Assembly (NCBI GenBank): GCA_021767785.1
Contig: JAASSR010000005.1
Coordinates: forward strand, 1 to 51,333
Direction of reading: 5' to 3'
DNA: 51,333 bases
Source of the DNA: Methanolobus sp.
Lineage (GTDB): Archaea > Halobacteriota > Methanosarcinia > Methanosarcinales > Methanosarcinaceae
The notes under the pieces are model-generated. The model saw only the letters and a program-made list of their open reading frames with translations. It was not told where the DNA came from and made no database searches. Position numbers and translations under genes: made by a program. Positions 45,749 to 51,333 of the stretch are shown piece after piece (positions within the stretch are counted from its first letter, which is position 1; each line of letters begins with the position of its first letter).

Positions 45749-47638
45749 ATGTCTGAGAATTTTGATGTAAAACTGGATAGTAAAAGCTACCTTCCGGATA
45801 TTTCCGTGAAGGATGATTCCTGGATACAGGATTATGAAGCTGCATACAATGAGTTCCTGAAAGATCCTGATAAACACTGGGAGAATGTTGCCGAAGAACT
45901 TGAATGGTTCGAAAAATGGGACAAAGTAAGAGAATGGAACCATCCATATGCAAAGTGGTTTACCAATGCCAAAATGAATATAACCCATAATTGTCTGGAC
46001 AGGCACGTTTTCAATGGCAGGAAAAACAAAGTTGCTATGATATGGGTGGGTGATGATGGTAAGGAAGAGATTCTTACTTACCGCCAGCTTTACCGTGAAG
46101 TAATGAGGTTTGCTAATGGTCTCAAGTCACTTGGAGTAGAAAAAGGTGACAGGGTATGTATTTACATGCCTTTTGTTCCGGAACAGATCATAGCAATGCT
46201 GGCATGTGCCCGTATAGGTGCGGTTCATAGTGTTGTTTTCGGAGGGTTTGGAGCCAATGCACTGCATTCAAGGATAAAGGATGCACAGGCAAAGATCGTT
46301 GTTACTGCAGATGCGAGTCTCAGACGTGGAAAGCGCCTTGACCTTAAATCCATTGTGGACGATGCCGTGGTAAATGCTTCAAGTGTGGAAAAGATCGTTG
46401 TTCTCAGAAGAATGTCTCCTCAAATGGAACTCTTCTCTGAGATCGAGGTAGATTTCTACGAGATAATGGAAGATGTTGAGAAGGAATGTGAACCCGAGGT
46501 CATGGATTCAGAGGATCCGCTATTTATTCTCTATACAAGTGGGACCACAGGCCCTGCAAAAGGAATAGTTCATACCTGTGGTGGCTACATGGTGGGCACA
46601 TATTACACAACAAAGAATATGTTCGATCTGAAAGAAAGTGACGTTATGTGGTGTACTGCAGATCCCGGATGGATCACAGGTCACAGTTACATAGTCTACG
46701 GTCCCCTCTCAATGGGTGCAACGATCCTGATATCCGAAACAACACCTGATTATCCTGATCCAGGTGTCTGGTGGAGTATGATAGAGGAATTTGACGTAAC
46801 TATCTTCTACACTGCACCGACTGCTATTCGTATGTTCATGAGAATGGGTGAGGAATGGCCGGATAGGTATAATCTCAGCTCACTGCGCATACTTGGTTCG
46901 GTGGGGGAACCCCTCAACCCTGAAGCATTTGAGTGGTATTACAGGGTCATAGGCAAGGAAAAATGCCCGGTCCTTGATACCTGGTGGCAGACCGAGACAG
47001 GCATGCATATGCTGACAACAACTGTCGGAGAACCCATGAAACCGGGATTTGCGGGCAGACCTGTACCGGGTGTGATTGCCGATGTGGTGGATGAGAACGG
47101 AGACCCTGTTCCTGCAGGTACCGGTGGATTCCTTGTTATAAAAGAACCGTGGCCTTCCATGATGAGGACGGTTTACGGAAACGATGAGAAATATCGTCAA
47201 TACTGGAACACTATCGGGAACTATTACAAGGCCGGTGACCTTGCTGTGAAGGACGAGGATGGTTATATCATGATCCTGGGTCGATCGGATGATGTATTGA
47301 TAGTTGCAGGTCACAATATCGGAAGTGCTGAAGTTGAAAGTGCTCTTGTGTCCCATGAGTCTGTAGCAGAGGCGGCAGTTATAGGAAAACCGGATCCTCT
47401 AAAGGGAGATTCTATCAAGGCTTTCATCATACTGCGTTTAGGTTACAAACCCGGAGACAAGCTCAAAAAGGACCTGCTTTATCATATAAGGATGAATCTT
47501 GGTCCGATTGCCATGCCTTCAGAGGTGGAATTCGTGGAATCCCTCCCCAAAACACGCAGCGGTAAGATAATGAGGCGCCTGCTCAAGGCGCAGGAACTTG
47601 GTCAGGATCCGGGAGACATATCCACACTGGAGGATTGA
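45749..47638 (+). CDS. acs: Acetyl-CoA synthetase (AMP-forming)
   Basis: 'ILYTSGTTGPAKGIVHTCGGYMVGTYYTT', 'DPGWITGHSYIVYGPL', 'DTWWQTETGMHM', 'LPKTRSGKIMRRLLKA'. Confidence 0.96.
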   Translation: MSENFDVKLDSKSYLPDISVKDDSWIQDYEAAYNEFLKDPDKHWENVAEELEWFEKWDKVREWNHPYAKWFTNAKMNITHNCLDRHVFNGRKNKVAMIWVGDDGKEEILTYRQLYREVMRFANGLKSLGVEKGDRVCIYMPFVPEQIIAMLACARIGAVHSVVFGGFGANALHSRIKDAQAKIVVTADASLRRGKRLDLKSIVDDAVVNASSVEKIVVLRRMSPQMELFSEIEVDFYEIMEDVEKECEPEVMDSEDPLFILYTSGTTGPAKGIVHTCGGYMVGTYYTTKNMFDLKESDVMWCTADPGWITGHSYIVYGPLSMGATILISETTPDYPDPGVWWSMIEEFDVTIFYTAPTAIRMFMRMGEEWPDRYNLSSLRILGSVGEPLNPEAFEWYYRVIGKEKCPVLDTWWQTETGMHMLTTTVGEPMKPGFAGRPVPGVIADVVDENGDPVPAGTGGFLVIKEPWPSMMRTVYGNDEKYRQYWNTIGNYYKAGDLAVKDEDGYIMILGRSDDVLIVAGHNIGSAEVESALVSHESVAEAAVIGKPDPLKGDSIKAFIILRLGYKPGDKLKKDLLYHIRMNLGPIAMPSEVEFVESLPKTRSGKIMRRLLKAQELGQDPGDISTLED

Positions 47639-47707
47639 TCTCTTCCTTTTATTTAAAAATAGTAACAGTTATGAATTATTCTTTACTATTACTTACAAGT
47701 GATTATC

Positions 47708-48499
47708 ATGATAGACTTTTTTGATCTTTATCTTTCGGAAGACTGCCCTTACGGTGATGAGACCACGGAATTTCTTTGTATAGAAGGAAATGGAAAACTT
47801 CGGATAAAATCAAGGGAACATGGTGTGGCTGCCTGTATGGATGACCTTGCGGCATTCTACAGGAAAAAAGGTCTTGAAGTGGTTGGCATGGTTGAAAACG
47901 GGGAGGAGTTCAATCCTCATGATGTTATATTTGAAGCTCAGGGGGATCTCCCCACTCTCTTTAAATTATGGCGTATCTCACAGACCTTCCTCTCAATGGT
48001 ATGTTCCATTGCATCAAAAACCCGTTTTGCCGTTGAGCTGGCAAGAAGATCCAATCCTGACATAATGATAGCTACAAGTCGTAAGACTCATCCGGGATTT
48101 CGTAAATATGAACTCAAGGCTGTAAAAACAGGAGGCGGAGATCATCATAGAAATTCTTTAAGTGATTCGATACTTGTTACCCAGAATCATCTGGATGTTA
48201 TGGAAAAACAGGTAAAGCTCAAAGCCATGCGCAAGATAGAGATCGAACCCCGTACCAGAGAAGAGGCACTTGAATCCGCTCCGATGGCCGACATGCTCCT
48301 TCTGGATCATTACAGTCCTGAAGAGCTGGAAACGTTTGTGCCGCAATTGCGTGAAATAAATCCTCATCTGGAGATTGCTGTGGGTGGTATAGATCTCAAT
48401 ATGATATCCGAATATTCAAAACATGTGGATATTATCGTCACAACCGCTCCATATTATGCCAAACCTCTTGACCTTACTACGCGGATTAAGAGGATGTGA
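47708..48499 (+). CDS. ModD / quinolinate phosphoribosyltransferase-like protein
   Basis: 'LYLSEDCPYGDETTEFL', 'ARRSNPDIMIATSRKTHPGFRKYELKAVKTGGGDHHRNSLSDSILVTQNHL', 'LEIAVGGIDLNMISEYSKHVDIIVTTAPYYAKPLDL'. Confidence 0.85.
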   Translation: MIDFFDLYLSEDCPYGDETTEFLCIEGNGKLRIKSREHGVAACMDDLAAFYRKKGLEVVGMVENGEEFNPHDVIFEAQGDLPTLFKLWRISQTFLSMVCSIASKTRFAVELARRSNPDIMIATSRKTHPGFRKYELKAVKTGGGDHHRNSLSDSILVTQNHLDVMEKQVKLKAMRKIEIEPRTREEALESAPMADMLLLDHYSPEELETFVPQLREINPHLEIAVGGIDLNMISEYSKHVDIIVTTAPYYAKPLDLTTRIKRM

Positions 48500-48522
48500 A
48501 TATATTAAGTAAGCGAAAAGTG

Positions 48523-48650
48523 TTTATATCAATACCAACATGGTTGTGTATGCATTGCGCATGACCGATTTGGAGAGGTCAGTGATTCCGGGGGTTTGAA
48601 ATATAGTGATTATGTTTCCGGTCAGAAAGTAAACAGTGTGAATTATTAAA
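48523..48650 (+). ncRNA. Candidate small RNA or long leader with strong BRE/TATA promoter upstream of thioredoxin
   Basis: GCGAAAAGTGTTTATATC (BRE+TATA-like) ~180 nt upstream of the ATG; TGACC(48562) can pair with GGTCA(48577) or CGGTCA(48619). Confidence 0.3.
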
Positions 48651-48705
48651 ATAATTAATTTATTAACTACAAATATTGAATATATATGAATATAGAGGTG
48701 TTTAT

Positions 48706-48975
48706 ATGAGCAAACCCGAACTTTTAGATTTCAGTGCAACCTGGTGTGGCCCCTGTAAGATGCAGAAACCCCATCTTGAAAAAGTGGAAGCAGAACTTGG
48801 CGATCAGGTTGATGTAAAAGAAATAGACGTAGATAATAATCAGAGTCTTGCGGCTCAATATGGTATACAGGCTGTTCCAACCCTGATAATTGTCAAGGAT
48901 GGGCAGATGGTAAAGCGCTTTACAGGGCTTACAACATCAGGCATTCTTATTGAAGAACTCAAAAAGGTGCTCTGA
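48706..48975 (+). CDS. trx: Thioredoxin
   Basis: 'LLDFSATWCGPCKMQKPHLEKVEAEL...VKEIDVDNNQSLAAQYGIQAVPTLIIVKDGQMVKRFTG'; RBS GAGGTG before ATG 48706. Confidence 0.95.
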   Translation: MSKPELLDFSATWCGPCKMQKPHLEKVEAELGDQVDVKEIDVDNNQSLAAQYGIQAVPTLIIVKDGQMVKRFTGLTTSGILIEELKKVL

Positions 48976-49059
48976 GCACCTGTCTTTATTTTTATTGCTC
49001 GTTATTTTTGAAAAAACGTAAATAGATTAAGGTCGTTCCAGTTTCGAGGGTTACAGCAA

Positions 49060-50073
49060 TTGCAGGAACTGGTTGATCTCGGAGTGATGATTTTCAGGGA
49101 GAAGAACTCCCGTGGTTCTTTCAAGCCACATATTTCTGTGAAGTTCAGGTCAGCTGAAGGAAAACTTGTCACATTTTCTGTAGATACCACGCGAACACCT
49201 GCGAAATATCAACAACCTGATGCTTATCTTATCACACATGCTCATTCCGACCATCATGGTAAGTCTGCCATGCTGTCTGAGAGCGCTGTATGTTCAGAGA
49301 AGACCGCACTTGCACTTGAGATACGTCATGATCGCAAATATGCCGGAAGGACATTCAAGGTCGGTGAGACCATAGACATCAAGGGTGTCAAAGTACGGAC
49401 ATTCCCTAATTTTCACACAGTTGGTTCTACCTCTTTTATGTGGGAGAACGAACTTGGTACAAAGATACTTGTGACAGGTGATGTCAAGGATGCTTCAATG
49501 CTCCCCGAGTGTGATGTACTTATTACCGAAGCGAATTATGGTGATCCGGGAGATGCGACCTGCTATTTTGATGACGATCTAAGCGGATTTGAATGTGCTT
49601 TCAGGGACGATCCTTCAATTGCTTTTGGAGCATATGCTTTTGGAAAAGCACAGAGGGCAGTGGAACTGTTAAGGGGTTTCGGTTATGATGGGATAATTGA
49701 GATGGACGAACAATCCCTGTCCCTTACGCGTACTTTGCTTGAAGATGCCGGAGAACTAACACACCTTGGCGGATCCTGTGGCGATTGTATAAGTGTGGTT
49801 CCTCCCTGGGATCTTGATAAGCTTCCTGATCATATTTCCAAGTATGTAATGACAGGACGTAGTGATTATCGGTATCCTGCCATCCAGATAAGTGACCATC
49901 TGGATGCCCGGGGTCTTGAGTCAATGGTAAAGGATATAGCCCCTGAGATCACAGTTGTGTACCATCCAAAAGGACATCGCCCGGCAAGATTTGCAAAACA
50001 TCTCGGAGCTATAGGTTTTAATGCTCTCTCGATTGACAAGATAAGTAACGTATTGAGCAATGAATTCGTCTGA
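49060..50073 (+). CDS. Metallo-beta-lactamase-fold hydrolase
   Basis: 'AYLITHAHSDHHGKSAM', 'TFPNFHTVGSTSFMWENELGTKILVTGDVKDASML'; TTG start tentative. Confidence 0.82.
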   Translation: MQELVDLGVMIFREKNSRGSFKPHISVKFRSAEGKLVTFSVDTTRTPAKYQQPDAYLITHAHSDHHGKSAMLSESAVCSEKTALALEIRHDRKYAGRTFKVGETIDIKGVKVRTFPNFHTVGSTSFMWENELGTKILVTGDVKDASMLPECDVLITEANYGDPGDATCYFDDDLSGFECAFRDDPSIAFGAYAFGKAQRAVELLRGFGYDGIIEMDEQSLSLTRTLLEDAGELTHLGGSCGDCISVVPPWDLDKLPDHISKYVMTGRSDYRYPAIQISDHLDARGLESMVKDIAPEITVVYHPKGHRPARFAKHLGAIGFNALSIDKISNVLSNEFV

Positions 50074-50159
50074 TAATCTCTCAGGCAGGATAAACATTTA
50101 TATAAGTATCTGTTTTTATAGTACCAAATCACCCAAGTTGTACCAGGAGATCAGATCAA

Positions 50160-50573
50160 TTGTCAAAATCATCCAAGAAAAAACAATCTGCAGCCAGGGC
50201 CAAAAAAGAATCCGGTGATGATGCAGAAGCAGCTCCTAAATCGTCCGGTACCGTTGCAACCAAATTTAAAGTCAGGACCCCGGAAGAAAAGAAACAGGCT
50301 CATGTGGAAGGTATCATCAAAACGGCAGTTGCGGCTATTATTGGTGTAATAGCGGGAGCATTGGCCTATCTTCAGCTTGGTGTTGGAGATGATCCTACTG
50401 TGAAATGGTATGCAATACTGACCATCATTGCAGCGCTGTCCTATTATGCCATGAGAGTTATATTCCCGGCTCTCAAGATCAAAACAAAGGAATTCGGATT
50501 TAAGGACTGGTTCTATGTTGAGTTCATAGTTATAGACTTCTGTCTTGTAACGTGGACACTGCTCCTTAATTGA
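50160..50573 (+). CDS. Small membrane protein with basic N-terminal tail, unknown function
   Basis: TTG start after GGAGATC; Lys/Ala-rich tail then three hydrophobic segments. Confidence 0.65.
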   Translation: MSKSSKKKQSAARAKKESGDDAEAAPKSSGTVATKFKVRTPEEKKQAHVEGIIKTAVAAIIGVIAGALAYLQLGVGDDPTVKWYAILTIIAALSYYAMRVIFPALKIKTKEFGFKDWFYVEFIVIDFCLVTWTLLLN

Positions 50574-50625
50574 TCTCCTCTTTTTCCATCTTATCCACTC
50601 ACTTTATAACTAACAGGGATTTTAC

Positions 50626-51333
50626 ATGCGAATTGCCATATTGAACAAAGACAGATGTCAGCCAAGACGTTGTAGTCATGAATGTGAAAAGTACTGTCCC
50701 CGGGTCAGAACAGGGGACGAGACAATTGTTTTCGGGGAAGACGGTAAGCCGTTGATATCCGAAGAGATGTGTGTGGGCTGTGGAATTTGCGTCCATAAAT
50801 GTCCTTTTGAAGCTATAATGATAATAGGTCTGCCTGAAGCTCTCACAGAGCCGACCCACAGGTACGGTCCAAACGGCTTCGCCCTCTACGGTCTTCCTGT
50901 TCCTCAGGTAGGAAGGGTTACAGGTATACTCGGACCGAATGGTATTGGTAAAAGTACCGCAGTACAGATCCTCTCGGGTACAATGGTACCGAACTTTTCT
51001 CAGGAGACAGGTAACTGGGAAAAGGTACTAGAGCACTATTCCGGTACAGTTCTCTATGATTATTTCAGTGATGTTGTGGATGGTAATGTCAGGGTATCAC
51101 AAAAACCTCAGTACGTTGACATGATACCAAAAGCTTTCAAGGGCAAGACAAGTGAACTTCTGGACAGGACTGATGAGAGGGGTTCACTTCCGGAACTCAT
51201 CGAACGTCTTAATCTTTCACATGTTCTTGATCGAAAAATAACAGAACTCAGTGGCGGTGAACTCCAGAGAGTTGCCATTGCTGCCTGCGCGGCCAAAGAT
51301 GCCGACTTCTACTTCTTTGATGAAATAAGTCCC
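50626..51333 (+). CDS. ABCE1/RNase L inhibitor (Rli1) ribosome-recycling factor, 3' truncated by window end; missing from the ORF track
   Basis: ATG 50626: 'MRIAILNKDRCQPRRCSHECEKYCPRVRTGDETIV...EEMCVGCGICVHKCPFEAIMI', 'GILGPNGIGKSTAVQILSGTMVPN', 'ELSGGELQRVAIAACAAKDADFYFFDEISP'; open to 51333. Confidence 0.97.
   Translation, partial: MRIAILNKDRCQPRRCSHECEKYCPRVRTGDETIVFGEDGKPLISEEMCVGCGICVHKCPFEAIMIIGLPEALTEPTHRYGPNGFALYGLPVPQVGRVTGILGPNGIGKSTAVQILSGTMVPNFSQETGNWEKVLEHYSGTVLYDYFSDVVDGNVRVSQKPQYVDMIPKAFKGKTSELLDRTDERGSLPELIERLNLSHVLDRKITELSGGELQRVAIAACAAKDADFYFFDEISP

Noticed and set aside
46880-47356. 158-aa minus-strand ORF
   Set aside because: Antisense to acs
48541-48630. Considered as a tRNA gene
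   Set aside because: The TGACC/GGTCA stem has a 10-nt loop, no acceptor stem or proper T-arm can be drawn
51108-51296. 62-aa minus-strand ORF near the window end
   Set aside because: Antisense to the truncated ABCE1 gene

Overview
The window is an ordinary-looking stretch of a methanogenic euryarchaeon chromosome, probably Methanosarcinales-like judging from gene content. It starts in the 3' part of a 5S rRNA and ends inside an ABCE1/Rli1 gene that the ORF track misses because it is truncated by the window end. I see about 40 credible genes. They include a glycine-betaine ABC transporter (two tandem binding proteins), an alkaline phosphatase, a compact one-carbon/folate operon (purN-glyA-folD-folP-metV-metF-thiC-like-cofE-like), tiaS, nadE, nob1, gfcR, a DnaJ-ZF/S1/OB/DHH RecJ-like protein, slipin-nfeD, a HypE-like protein, hisH, hisI, ugd, a PINc-KH ATPase, a KaiC-like ATPase, IscA/HesB, NAC, acs, modD-like, thioredoxin and an MBL hydrolase. 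One accessory patch (~33.6-38.3 kb) carries an AT-rich PLD-helicase-DUF3427-like gene, a truncated methyltransferase, a dense inverted-repeat region and an MntA/HepT toxin-antitoxin pair. Best leads: (1) a ThiC-family protein with altered active-site motifs and a diverged CofE paralogue, both inside the folate operon; (2) an exact TTCGTA-N4-TACGAA palindrome beside the TATA box of the iscA/hesB gene, matching my recollection of the MsvR redox-regulator motif; (3) a multi-hairpin leader upstream of acs; (4) the PLD-helicase / inverted-repeat / HEPN-MNT patch; (5) two genes whose conserved N-termini lie upstream of any ATG/GTG/TTG, suggesting non-canonical starts. All calls come from reading sequence and recalled family motifs; no searches were run. 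No CRISPR array, tRNA or intact IS element was recognised.
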